A DNA stretch of 64,000 nt from Gammaproteobacteria bacterium (GCA_012103475.1 WLWS01000003.1:335565-399564), one strand, 5' to 3'. Positions 17,498-26,430 are shown, numbered from the stretch's first letter. Notes: generated by a model from the letters alone, not told the origin. Numbers and translations: made by a program.

Positions 17498-19681
17498 TCA
17501 ATCTCGTATCGGCTTGAGTTCGTCTGAGATCCAGTCTATAGATCGACTGCGATTGTCTACATGATAGTGATGGCAGGTCAGACAACTCGCCGGCGCTCGC
17601 CCTTCCTGATGACACTGAGTACAGGTATTTCTGTTCATTGACAGAAAGTGTGTTTCTACACCACTTTCTGTGTCTTCTTCCATGTTCAGGAGGTGACAGC
17701 TTGAGCAACCGTCATCGGTCATCAAACTGAAATGTGAGACATGAGAAAAGCGATTAAAATCTGTCGCCTTGTCCGCTGGTTTAAAACTTTGCCAGCGATT
17801 TTGTTCTCTGCTCACATGAGGAAACTCCCCGTTTTGTACACTCTTGGTATGGCATTTCATGCAGTTTCCAACAGAATTCTCAGCAGTTAACATGGAATAT
17901 ATGTTTTCGGTCAATGGACTGGACATATCGGCTGATACTTCGAGCCAGGATTTTAAAAAGGGATCCGCATGATCAGTCGGTCGGTAGCGTAACGTGCTGC
18001 CATCCCGATACCAGCCACCACTTTCTGCCCAGTCTTCTGAAGCAATAACATTAATATCAGATGATGATTCAGCAATTTCAGCTGAATCTGATCTTTCACC
18101 CTCATTCTCATCATCAGCAAAAAGATCGTCATCGTCACTGAGTAAATCATCTTCTACTTCAAAAAGCCCGTCATCATCCAGCAATTCATCATCTTCAAGC
18201 AGCTCGTCATCTTCAATTAATAAATCACTTTCCTCAGACAGAACACCTTTCTCCGTTATAGACGAAGCGATTTCGGCCTTGTCATTCACAGACTCTGTCA
18301 AATCAGTGTCTGTAGAGCTCAGAAATGGTGACGACAAAGTCAGACGACCTGCTCTGTATTCTTTGATTTCCGAGGCCAGATTAGGAAACCAGTCTTCCTG
18401 GTTGCTGACCAGAGTATCGCGTGGTAAAGAGGCAATAAGCCGATTTAGCAATGATTGATCGAGTGAATCATAGAATATGCCGGATAGGCGTTCATTCAAA
18501 TGTCGGGTACCACCGGACTGAATATCATGGAACAGGGACTTTATTGCCCAGGCCAGCCTCGCTACATGTTCAAGTTCCTCAGGTTCAGCTTCGCTTAGAT
18601 CATATAATTCAACTCTTTCGAGCTGTGTCAGACCTGTTTCCTGTGTGCTCAACAATAAACGCATGATTGGACTCAGTTCACCATCGGCCCGGGGCCACTC
18701 TCCGATATTCAAGCCCTGCTTTTCGAGTGTCTCGGTATCCAGTTCCGGAATAGAAAGTACGGCCACACCTTTGGCGCTCGCTCGACGCTCTCCAAGAATC
18801 TGGTCAATATGGCAGGCACTACAGCTGTCGTCGAAGCCGACAGTGAGCATCCATTCACCGGTCTGGTCGGTATCATGACAGTTTTTACAACCAGTCGGAG
18901 CAATATCAAAATATTCATCCTTATAGAAATAGTCTTCCAGATGTTTGACATGATTAAAGCGGATACTGGTGGCTTTATCGTGAGGGTACTTTGTATATTC
19001 AGGATGTGACTCTTCAATTACATCGAATTTACGTTGATGGCAGGTGTGACATTTTTCCGTTGCAAAGGCCTTCAGCGAATGAGAACGACCCTGATGCTCG
19101 CGATGACAGGTAGAACAGGCAATCGTTGTCGATTCGCCAGAGCTGAACTGATGAAATTCGCTGGCCAGTCTGGATTTCCAGTTGCTGTCATCAAGGTTCG
19201 CGTCTTCTCGGGTTTTCAAACGTAGATTGTTGTGGCTGGTGGAATGAGCGACGAAGGCATAGTCACCGAGTTTATGGCAGTTAAGACATTGTTCCCCATC
19301 GTTGTTTCTATCCCGGCTCATAGCTTTATGTAGCCAACCGGACATGTCTTCACTTGCCGCTGTGTGACAGGACTTGCAATCTGCGACCTGTGCATGATTT
19401 ATGCTCAAAGGGCCGGGCGACAGCATTGAAAGGATATTGAATTTTGACAAATTAATTATGAAGACGGCCAGACACAGACTCACTATCCAGATAGCCGTTA
19501 ACCTTTTCTTTGAACGTAAACTTCGTACAGGTCTGCAAGGGTTTTCTGTTTGCAGACAACGACCATACTTATCCGGGCCCTGTGCACATGGCTCGTTTCT
19601 GTTTCCACACAACCAGTTTTGATTCGGTCGCAAATAGGCGCTTTTCGAGTGGCTATGTTTCTGAAAAGGCTTGTCGTTCAA
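17498..19681 (-). CDS. Membrane-anchored decaheme cytochrome c
   Basis: A 727-aa cytochrome with ten CxxCH sites: CKSCH, CLNCH, CSTCH, CHTCH, CKNCH and CSACH before, and CMKCH, CSSCH, CTQCH and CLTCH after, a long middle segment. That middle segment is helical and then strongly acidic (about residues 490-540, D/E-rich with Leu spacing), similar to the tract of the cytochrome at 13573-15512. A single TM helix lies at about residues 62-80. Before it, a cytosolic tail has four cysteines, C25-x6-C32-x9-C42-x6-C49, with GP and PC-x-P motifs, which could hold a metal or dock the upstream ferredoxin. Its ATG overlaps the end of the cytochrome-b-like gene by 4 bp. Confidence 0.92.
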   Translation of the reverse strand: MNDKPFQKHSHSKSAYLRPNQNWLCGNRNEPCAQGPDKYGRCLQTENPCRPVRSLRSKKRLTAIWIVSLCLAVFIINLSKFNILSMLSPGPLSINHAQVADCKSCHTAASEDMSGWLHKAMSRDRNNDGEQCLNCHKLGDYAFVAHSTSHNNLRLKTREDANLDDSNWKSRLASEFHQFSSGESTTIACSTCHREHQGRSHSLKAFATEKCHTCHQRKFDVIEESHPEYTKYPHDKATSIRFNHVKHLEDYFYKDEYFDIAPTGCKNCHDTDQTGEWMLTVGFDDSCSACHIDQILGERRASAKGVAVLSIPELDTETLEKQGLNIGEWPRADGELSPIMRLLLSTQETGLTQLERVELYDLSEAEPEELEHVARLAWAIKSLFHDIQSGGTRHLNERLSGIFYDSLDQSLLNRLIASLPRDTLVSNQEDWFPNLASEIKEYRAGRLTLSSPFLSSTDTDLTESVNDKAEIASSITEKGVLSEESDLLIEDDELLEDDELLDDDGLFEVEDDLLSDDDDLFADDENEGERSDSAEIAESSSDINVIASEDWAESGGWYRDGSTLRYRPTDHADPFLKSWLEVSADMSSPLTENIYSMLTAENSVGNCMKCHTKSVQNGEFPHVSREQNRWQSFKPADKATDFNRFSHVSHFSLMTDDGCSSCHLLNMEEDTESGVETHFLSMNRNTCTQCHQEGRAPASCLTCHHYHVDNRSRSIDWISDELKPIRD

Positions 19682-20496
19682 GCGGCACCCCTGAATGCGT
19701 AGACGAGTACCATATGCAAACTGATAAAAATCATTAATGAAAGAGCAAGTGGTGCGTGGCTGATGCCCCAGTATTTGAGAGCACTTTGTAAAGCAAAATG
19801 AGTATCAAGCATGCGTTTTCGTTCAATACAATTCTTCAACAGAAGTGCATAATCTGCTTCCTCTTTATTCAAATAGCGCATCTGGTTTTGCAGTCCTGCG
19901 ACAATACGCTCTATGGCATAGTTGGAGCCTAGTAGATGACTGATAATGAAACGAGGACGATGGAAATACTCAGATAGATGACGGATATAATAATCAGCTA
20001 AAGTGGTGGAACCTGATTTCTCAACACAGTTTGTAATCAGGGATTCAACTTCGTTTTTTAGTTGCAGGTTATAGCCGGGAATGCGTTCGTAGATTATTTC
20101 TTCACTTAAGTACGATAGGCGTTTGGCAAAATGTCGGTTGATCAAAAGACCCCCTATACCACTTGCCAGAACCAGCAGAAATAAAGTCGACATTAGTAAT
20201 TCCAGTTTGCCGGCAGGTACTGAAAAGTTAATGTGATTAAGAAAAACAATGAGAGAAAACAGGCCGAGGTAGTAGTGCCACTGTGCCCATAAGGAACTAG
20301 AACCCATTGGAATTATGCTTAGCCGTTTTTTCAGGTAGAAGGCGAAAAGTGTTGCAAACAGAATGATCATTAGCCAACCGGAATAATACTGGGGAACACG
20401 TAAAGAAAGATCGACTATTTCAAAGGCAAGAGTTATCAGTAAGGACGCGATAACAAGCGCCGTGAAATTCCAGAATCGTCGCGCTCTAAATCGCAT
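19678..20496 (-). CDS. Four-helix membrane protein, likely cytochrome b-like
   Basis: A 272-aa integral membrane protein with about four TM segments (residues 12-30, 40-55, 74-92 with 100-118, and 246-266). Two histidine pairs have exactly the spacing of heme-b ligands in four-helix cytochromes b: H74-x13-H88 and H247-x13-H261. A helical cytoplasmic/periplasmic domain (residues 120-240) separates them. I do not recognise a named family. Its position between the Fe-S protein and the decaheme cytochrome, with overlap or abutment on both sides (start abuts the upstream stop at 20497), supports a role carrying electrons across the inner membrane. The heme b assignment is inference. Confidence 0.7.
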   Translation of the reverse strand: MRFRARRFWNFTALVIASLLITLAFEIVDLSLRVPQYYSGWLMIILFATLFAFYLKKRLSIIPMGSSSLWAQWHYYLGLFSLIVFLNHINFSVPAGKLELLMSTLFLLVLASGIGGLLINRHFAKRLSYLSEEIIYERIPGYNLQLKNEVESLITNCVEKSGSTTLADYYIRHLSEYFHRPRFIISHLLGSNYAIERIVAGLQNQMRYLNKEEADYALLLKNCIERKRMLDTHFALQSALKYWGISHAPLALSLMIFISLHMVLVYAFRGAA

Positions 20497-22248
20497 TCAG
20501 CGATCGACCCAGTTACTTAGTTTGGCAATATCCTTCAGGTCGAGGCGTGTCAGTGCGTCATGCGGACAGGCTCTTTCGCAAGCGGGTTTACCGGAAACTT
20601 CAGAACAAAGATCACATTTGGTCGCTTTCAAAATTGGCTTGTGAGTGGCATCTTTGAAAAGCTGATTTGATTCATCCCTGACTTCTACCATGCGAATATT
20701 GTCATAGGGACAGTTGTTTGCACAGGTAGAGCAACCGATGCAGGTCGGATCGTTAATCTTGACTTCTCCGCCGGGGGCTCTGTGAATCGCGCCTGTAGGG
20801 CAACCAATCATGCACACCGGATCTTCACAATGCATGCAAGCGTTGGCAATCATATAGCGACCAAAACTTTTTCCATGTCGATTGAAGCGCGGGTTATTGT
20901 CGTGAGCATTGGCACAGGCCTGTACGCAATCATCGCAACGAATACAGCGTTGTAGATCAATGACCATGGCAGCACTACCGTTGATAAAACGATTTTCAAC
21001 AAGAAACTCTGTTAGTTCTCTTTGAACAGGCGTGGTTTTTTGTTCTGGCGGCATTGTTATGCTACTGCCGAGTGATTCCTCCAACACGCCTTTTAGTGCC
21101 TCGTTTGACTCGGATTCAAATATGTTTTTCTCCAGCCATTGGGTCGGAATACGAATGGCATCGACATAGCCCAGAGCACGAAAGCTGCAGTTCAGAGGTT
21201 TGGGCTTACCTTCTAACCAGGCTGCATGCAGTTCATCAAGACCGAACATCCCGCCTTTACTGAGATAGGAAAGAGTGTAATGACCAAAATTAATATTTCT
21301 GCTTACTCGTCCGAAGCCATTTCTTATAAGTAGCAGACCGTCCGGAGAATCTCCCTCGCATGCTATCAGCGGTTCAGATTCGATAAGCTTGTTATAATCG
21401 GCTTCGGAGTTTGCCTGTTCCGATATCGTTTTAAAACCACGTTGCCATTCAAATTCGCCATGTACTTCAAATAGAGCTTCTTTGCTAAGTTCTTTGATTA
21501 AATGAGGCGAGAGATGTTGAAATAGTGGCACGCTGAGCAAATGATCAGAGAGTCCTCTTTGGCGGTAGAGATCGTCAATCAGATCTCTGAAACCGGCTTC
21601 TCTTTTCCTGATTTCTCGTAAACCCTGCCAACGAATCTCAAGAACTTCTATTGGTTCAAGAGCAATTACTGTGTTGGTGATTTCATTACGACCCAATACA
21701 GCAGACTCTCCGTAAAAATCACCGCTATGAAGTGTTTCCGATTCGCATGAGGCGCCGGCAATCAATTCTTCAACATTGTCAATAATGACACGTCCTTTGT
21801 CAGAGGCCCTTCTACCTGTATTTGACTTTAGCGCAGATACGCTTGTGCGCACCTCCGGCAATCGATGTCGGCTCCACCAGCGCTTGATCGATTTACCAAG
21901 CGAGATTTTGTTGACTGAAACCTGACCCCATAAACCCGGATCAATGCCGGGAGGAGAAACCATAATGGCTTTGCCTGAAAGAATCAGAAAGGCCGAGTTC
22001 AGATACTCGCCTGCCCGAACCATTAGCTGATGTTTATCAAAACGCCGAATGCGGCAATCGTTTCGAATCAAATCTTCAAGTTGCAGTGCTTTAGGGAAAT
22101 TAGCAGGCTGCATGTTTCTGAAATGCGGACTGGCCAGTACGTGAAGCACTTGCTGTTCCTGCATATCTTCGTCAAAGGGTTGATCCCAACGGCGTGGTCT
22201 TTGTACGAGGATCTCATTCATAAAAAAACTTTTTCTATAGTAAGTCAC
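20497..22248 (-). CDS. Cyclic-nucleotide-binding-like/four-cluster ferredoxin fusion
   Basis: A 583-aa soluble protein. Residues about 60-220 and 230-390 look like two tandem cNMP-binding-type beta rolls (GDFYGESAVLGRNE in the first, KGGMFGLDELH in the second); the phosphate-cassette Arg of true cAMP binders is not evident. The C terminus (about 435-565) is a DmsB/NrfC-type electron-transfer module with four cysteine sets: CIRCDDCVQAC, CMHCEDPVCMIGCP, CIGCSTCANNCP and CDLC-x8-C-x3-CP, enough for four [4Fe-4S] clusters. The frame can start at GTG 22248, overlapping the upstream stop as TGAGTG, or at ATG 22221. Likely passes electrons between the upstream reductase and the membrane cytochrome, possibly with allosteric control. 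Confidence 0.85.
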   Translation of the reverse strand: MTYYRKSFFMNEILVQRPRRWDQPFDEDMQEQQVLHVLASPHFRNMQPANFPKALQLEDLIRNDCRIRRFDKHQLMVRAGEYLNSAFLILSGKAIMVSPPGIDPGLWGQVSVNKISLGKSIKRWWSRHRLPEVRTSVSALKSNTGRRASDKGRVIIDNVEELIAGASCESETLHSGDFYGESAVLGRNEITNTVIALEPIEVLEIRWQGLREIRKREAGFRDLIDDLYRQRGLSDHLLSVPLFQHLSPHLIKELSKEALFEVHGEFEWQRGFKTISEQANSEADYNKLIESEPLIACEGDSPDGLLLIRNGFGRVSRNINFGHYTLSYLSKGGMFGLDELHAAWLEGKPKPLNCSFRALGYVDAIRIPTQWLEKNIFESESNEALKGVLEESLGSSITMPPEQKTTPVQRELTEFLVENRFINGSAAMVIDLQRCIRCDDCVQACANAHDNNPRFNRHGKSFGRYMIANACMHCEDPVCMIGCPTGAIHRAPGGEVKINDPTCIGCSTCANNCPYDNIRMVEVRDESNQLFKDATHKPILKATKCDLCSEVSGKPACERACPHDALTRLDLKDIAKLSNWVDR

Positions 22249-23505
22249 TCAAGCGTTTAGCTTCAGGTTTGATTTGGGTATAGCTACGCAGGGCAGGAAA
22301 GAACCATCTTCAACAGTCATCCCGGGTTCTTCAACATAGCTGACTTGCCCTTCCAGAACTGCGGTCAGGCAGGTTCCGCAACTACCCGCACGACAGCCGC
22401 TGTCGATCTGAATTCCGGCGGCTTCAGCCGCGTCAAGCACAGTTCCAGACGACTGATTCCATTCGACAGACTTACCGGAGAGACCAAATTCCAGTTTATG
22501 AGTCGCTGTGTCTGTTGTATTGTCAGTGTTCACTTTGCGATTTTCAGCTTTAATGCTGGCTGGGCCAAAGGACTCGAAGTGTATTCTTTGCTCATCGACA
22601 CCAAGGTTCCTTAAGCCATCGTTTATTGTTTTCATCATGCCAGCCGGGCCACAGATAAAAAAATCTGAATCAAGAGGCGTTCCCTGTTGCTGAATAAAGT
22701 CTGTTGTGACACGACCCTTGTGTGCAGAAAGGTCCTTGCTCACGTCTGCGTTTTCATCGCTGAATAATTTGAATAAATGAAAATTATTTAGTTGTTGCTG
22801 AACCAGTTTGAAATGTTCCGTCATAATCTGGTCATTGTGATCTCTGGCCCCGTAGAAAAGCCAGATATCGCGCTCACTGCGATCGGCCAGCAATGTGTTC
22901 AACATGGAAAGAGCCGGGGTCAAACCGACTCCGCCTGCGATAAGAACCACAGGTGAATTTTCCGTTGTGTCGAGGAAAAATTTTCCATTCGGTGATTTTA
23001 CGTCGAGTATATCCCCTGGTTTCAACTGTTCATGAAAATAGCAAGATGCCACCCCATCCACGGCGTCGTCTTTCTCTGCAGGGGCTGTTTGCTTCCGAAT
23101 AGTGACGCGATAATAATCATTTGCCTTCGGGCTATCCGACAGGGTATAGCAGCGTATGACTGGTTTACTCAAACCACTGACTTTAAGTTTAAATGTCAGA
23201 TGTTGGCCAGGAAGAAAAACACCGGGTGGTTTACCATCATGAGGAACAAGATAATAGGATTTGATTATTCTGTTCTCTTTTACGATATCCCGGACTCTGA
23301 ATTTTCGCCAACCAGACCAGCCCGGCTGCGTCGCATCTGCTATTGTATTGGCAAGAGTTTTTTCGGCGAGTTGAGCTTTGAGTAACTGTATTTCCAGTTG
23401 ATGGCTACGCTGATTGTGCCGATAGCTACGAAGCTGTTGCCACGCGAATATCAATAGCTGCAGACTGATCAGGGAAAGTAAGATAATTCCTATATAAAAC
23501 AACAT
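22249..23505 (-). CDS. Membrane-anchored NAD(P)H oxidoreductase with C-terminal [2Fe-2S] ferredoxin
   Basis: A 418-aa flavoprotein reductase. Residues 1-22 form a TM anchor, then a short coiled linker. The FNR core shows the flavin motif RCYTLSDSP, GGVGLTPALSML for the nucleotide and FICGPAGMM near the end of that domain. The last 90 residues are a plant-type ferredoxin with C-RAGS-C-GT-C and a distal Cys (FLPCV). This domain order (FNR then 2Fe-2S) is that of Hcr/VanB-like reductases. It is the first gene of the electron-transfer block and would supply NAD(P)H electrons, or accept them in reverse. The promoter should lie in the 199-bp divergent gap to the sulfatase. Confidence 0.9.
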   Translation of the reverse strand: MLFYIGIILLSLISLQLLIFAWQQLRSYRHNQRSHQLEIQLLKAQLAEKTLANTIADATQPGWSGWRKFRVRDIVKENRIIKSYYLVPHDGKPPGVFLPGQHLTFKLKVSGLSKPVIRCYTLSDSPKANDYYRVTIRKQTAPAEKDDAVDGVASCYFHEQLKPGDILDVKSPNGKFFLDTTENSPVVLIAGGVGLTPALSMLNTLLADRSERDIWLFYGARDHNDQIMTEHFKLVQQQLNNFHLFKLFSDENADVSKDLSAHKGRVTTDFIQQQGTPLDSDFFICGPAGMMKTINDGLRNLGVDEQRIHFESFGPASIKAENRKVNTDNTTDTATHKLEFGLSGKSVEWNQSSGTVLDAAEAAGIQIDSGCRAGSCGTCLTAVLEGQVSYVEEPGMTVEDGSFLPCVAIPKSNLKLNA

Positions 23506-23704
23506 AATCCGAAGCTTTTGGGAATTTAACTCTTACTGTAAACGATATTATCGCTGCGGTCACCACGTAAGGCAGGAGCTGCACATAGTTTGCACATTTC
23601 AATTTGTGTTACAGACAACAAAAAAAACGTCAATTACAATTTAATCACTGGTTTTTCTGCGATAATGAAAATTCGAATAGCCGCCGAAATCAGGATATCA
23701 ACTT

Positions 23705-25174
23705 GTGTACACTTTAAACTTTGAACTTGTAATCAGGTCTTTCTTATTCTGTTTTTTTGGTCTGTTTTCGATATCAATCGTGGCAGACCAACAAGCTGAC
23801 ATGCAGGATATTTATTCCGGAAAACAGGAAACGCCTCCGAATGTTGTATTAATACTTTTTGACTGGGCGCGACGCGATGCGATAGGGATTTATTCAGATA
23901 AAAACGTATCAACGCCCAATATTGATAAATTGGCCGCCGCCGGAGTACGCTTTGAGAACGCTTATACTCCGGCCACGCTTTGCAGTCCGGCGCGGGCTTC
24001 ACTGATAACCGGTACTTATCCACATGCTCATGGGATTAGAAAGACAATGTATCCCGCTGGCATCAATGGAGGCCTGCCGACTATGTATCAGGACCCCATC
24101 GCCAATCCCTTTGACGATGCAAGGTTCAGTCTGGCCATAAACTTTCCGAAATACCTGACAAACTCCGGTTTCGCCATGGCGCACATAGGTAAATGGCATC
24201 TGGGAACGATTAATCCGGGATTTTTTGATCTTTTTAAATCTTATAATTCACTAATGCCGCATTGGACCGGTGAACCTGAGGAGTCGGTTTATCGGGAAGA
24301 TATACAAACTAACGAGGGTATACGCTTTATTCAGAATAATGCAGACAGACCGTTTTTCCTCTATCAGTCTTTTTATACTCCGCATGCTCCTTTTCAACCG
24401 CCGAAGAAATATCAGGATATGTATAAAAACAGGGATATTGATCACAAGGACTATTATGCGGCAGTCAGCAGTCTGGATACGAATGTCGGTCGTATAGTCA
24501 AAACCCTGAAAGATAAAAAACTATTTAATAATACGCTTATTATTATCTCAGCGGATCACGCTGGTTCATTTCGGACTCGACCGGGTTCTTATCGGGGAAT
24601 GGGAATCGCCTATGATGAAGCTGCCAGAATTCCGATGATTATGCACTGGCCGGAAGGTTTGCCGAAGAATGTTGTCTGGAACTCAGGAGTTAGTCTCGTC
24701 GATGTAGCACCGACTATTCTTGCGGCCACGGGTATCAACACCAAAAGCCGAATTATGGAGATCGTTACCGGGCGGGTGGGATCGCCATTCCATGGGCGCG
24801 ATTTGATAAGCGAGGTAAATTCTCGTAAAGACAGTTGGCCGACTCCCGTATTCATGCAGAATCTGCCTGAAGCTGCTGTCGAAAACTCCTGGTTTGACGA
24901 AAGGGCGATGCGAAATAAAAACTGGAAGTTAATACTACGGGACTTTAACGCAGATCCCAGAGCACGGAGTAATGCATTTTTTGATCTTGGTAAAGATCCG
25001 GAAGAAGAGAATAATCTTTATTCGGATAAAAAGTATAGAACCTTACTCATGCAGCAGCTCAAAGTAATGTTAGCCAGCGCTGAAAATCTGGATGATGAAT
25101 TGAGTATTAGGCTGGCCAAGAAAGAACTGGCGATACTGAGTCAAGACGAGGATTACGAATTTAAACTTTATTGA
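23705..25174 (+). CDS. Exported sulfatase-family hydrolase
   Basis: A 489-aa formylglycine-type sulfatase/phosphonate-hydrolase family protein with a signal peptide (FLFCFFGLFSISIVADQQ). The modification motif CSPARASL is present with C93, followed by GTYPHAHG and, later, HIGKWHLG. It starts with GTG at 23705 behind AGGA. The first metal-ligand motif is unusual: FDWARRDAIG in place of the common DDxRxD, so D53 has no adjacent Asp, and the later site reads SADHAGS and not SDHG. Maturation would need an anaerobic or FGE-type enzyme, not in this window. Substrate cannot be named. It ends convergently with the NHL-repeat remnant. Confidence 0.9.
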   Translation: MYTLNFELVIRSFLFCFFGLFSISIVADQQADMQDIYSGKQETPPNVVLILFDWARRDAIGIYSDKNVSTPNIDKLAAAGVRFENAYTPATLCSPARASLITGTYPHAHGIRKTMYPAGINGGLPTMYQDPIANPFDDARFSLAINFPKYLTNSGFAMAHIGKWHLGTINPGFFDLFKSYNSLMPHWTGEPEESVYREDIQTNEGIRFIQNNADRPFFLYQSFYTPHAPFQPPKKYQDMYKNRDIDHKDYYAAVSSLDTNVGRIVKTLKDKKLFNNTLIIISADHAGSFRTRPGSYRGMGIAYDEAARIPMIMHWPEGLPKNVVWNSGVSLVDVAPTILAATGINTKSRIMEIVTGRVGSPFHGRDLISEVNSRKDSWPTPVFMQNLPEAAVENSWFDERAMRNKNWKLILRDFNADPRARSNAFFDLGKDPEEENNLYSDKKYRTLLMQQLKVMLASAENLDDELSIRLAKKELAILSQDEDYEFKLY

Positions 25175-25383
25175 ATTGTTTTCAGGAATTTGCTGACGCG
25201 TTTTGCCGCAATATCGACGAGGTAAATATTCCCTTCGGCATCTGCAGCAATATCAGTGGGCTGGGCAAAATGCCTGTTGTCGTTCCCCTGAATACCCGCT
25301 TCACCAAGGCTTCGTAGTAGCTCTCCATCATGAGAGAACTTGTGAACCTGATGTCCGCCGGCATCGCTTAACCAGACATTATC
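25168..25383 (-). pseudogene. 3' remnant of an NHL-repeat beta-propeller gene
   Basis: About 70 codons in frame read as the end of an NHL propeller: DNVWLSDAGGHQVHKFSHDG, then FAQPTDIAADAEGNIYLVD and RVSKF before TAA. An NHL protein normally has five or six such blades and a signal peptide, all missing here. The remnant begins within a few bases of the stop codon of the yghU-type gene and its open frame continues only as an out-of-frame shadow of that gene. This looks like a deletion or recombination junction. The stop codon overlaps the convergent sulfatase end. Confidence 0.7.
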
Positions 25384-26254
25384 ATTCAGGCGCGATTTTA
25401 TCCTGAGTGTTTGTGTCGAAATCGCCGGCGTCGTGTCGTTCATGAAGTTGCTCGCTGGCGTCACCCCAGGTGCGATTGACCATGCGACCGCGCTGCACCG
25501 CTGAACGCTCATTGATCTCTCTCGCCCATCTGTACAGATGTTTGTAGGAAAGCACGTCTAGAAATTCACCAGCTTCATAAAGCGTATTAAAAGTAAGAAC
25601 GCCGTACCAGGGCCAGATTGCCATATCCGCGATAGTGTACTCATCACCGCAAAAATACTGTTTATCAGCGAGATGCTTATCGAGTACATCTAATTGTCGT
25701 TTTATCTCCATCGAGAATCGGTTTATGGGGTACTCCATTTTATAAGGTGCATAGGCGTAAAAATGTCCGAAGCCGCCGCCCAGATAAGGTCCGCTACCCA
25801 TTTGCCAGAACAGCCATGACAGGCACTCTGAGCGGCTTGAGATTTCACTGGGTAAAAAAGATGAAAATTTCTCCGCGAGGTATAAAAGAATTGCGCCTGA
25901 TTCAAATACCCGGATTGATGGCTTTAGAGAATGATCCATCAGCGCCGGGATTTTGGAATTTGGATTAACTTCAACAAACCCACTGCTGAACTGGTCGCCT
26001 TCGGTTATATCGATCAGGTGAGCATCATATTCCGCACCTTCATGACCAAGTTCCAGAAGCTCTTCAAGCAATATGGTTGCTTTTACACCGTTGGGTGTGG
26101 CAAGTGAATAAAGTTGTAGCGGGTGTTTCCCTACGGGAAGGATTTTCTCGTGTGTCGCACCTGACACGGGTCTGTTGATATTGGCAAATTTGCCGCCGTT
26201 TTCAGCATCCCAGGTCCAGACTTTGGGTGGGGTATAAGAGTCTTCGTTACTCAT
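25382..26254 (-). CDS. yghU: YghU-type glutathione S-transferase / disulfide-bond oxidoreductase
   Basis: A 290-aa cytosolic GST very close to E. coli YghU, a glutathione-dependent disulfide reductase that binds two GSH. Recognisable segments include PPKVWTWDAENGGKFANIN, NRPVSGATHEKILPVGKHP, SSGFVEVNPNSKIPAL, IRVFESGAILLYLAEKF and the C-terminal EQLHERHDAGDF. The start is taken at the ATG at 26254, which matches the family N terminus (MSNEDSYTP); the frame stays open 26 codons further without family resemblance. Nothing nearby suggests a pathway. Its stop abuts the NHL remnant. Confidence 0.95.
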   Translation of the reverse strand: MSNEDSYTPPKVWTWDAENGGKFANINRPVSGATHEKILPVGKHPLQLYSLATPNGVKATILLEELLELGHEGAEYDAHLIDITEGDQFSSGFVEVNPNSKIPALMDHSLKPSIRVFESGAILLYLAEKFSSFLPSEISSRSECLSWLFWQMGSGPYLGGGFGHFYAYAPYKMEYPINRFSMEIKRQLDVLDKHLADKQYFCGDEYTIADMAIWPWYGVLTFNTLYEAGEFLDVLSYKHLYRWAREINERSAVQRGRMVNRTWGDASEQLHERHDAGDFDTNTQDKIAPE

Positions 26255-26430
26255 TTGTTCAGGCTTCCTTGGAAATAAATAAATTTGACGAAAGGCAGTA
26301 TAACCAGCGAAATCTGATCGCGCACTATGCATATTCGTTGTTCATAAACTGATGAGGAGATTGATTTTAGTCCCTCCGCAGATGAGAATGAGACCTACTC
26401 AATAATCATACGATGCGGATTGGGGATAAT

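Noticed and set aside
17498..17708. N-terminal extension of the FecR protein by 72 codons
   Set aside because: It overlaps the decaheme gene in another frame, and a clean signal peptide begins at the ATG at 17492.
17994..18458. Plus-strand open frame very rich in Ser
   Set aside because: It is the antisense of the D/E-rich tract of the decaheme cytochrome; acidic codons read backwards give Ser runs.
23560..23640. Promoter TTGACG-N16-TAACAC for the electron-transfer block
   Set aside because: Poor -10 match in a T-rich stretch; a promoter must exist there but I cannot fix it.
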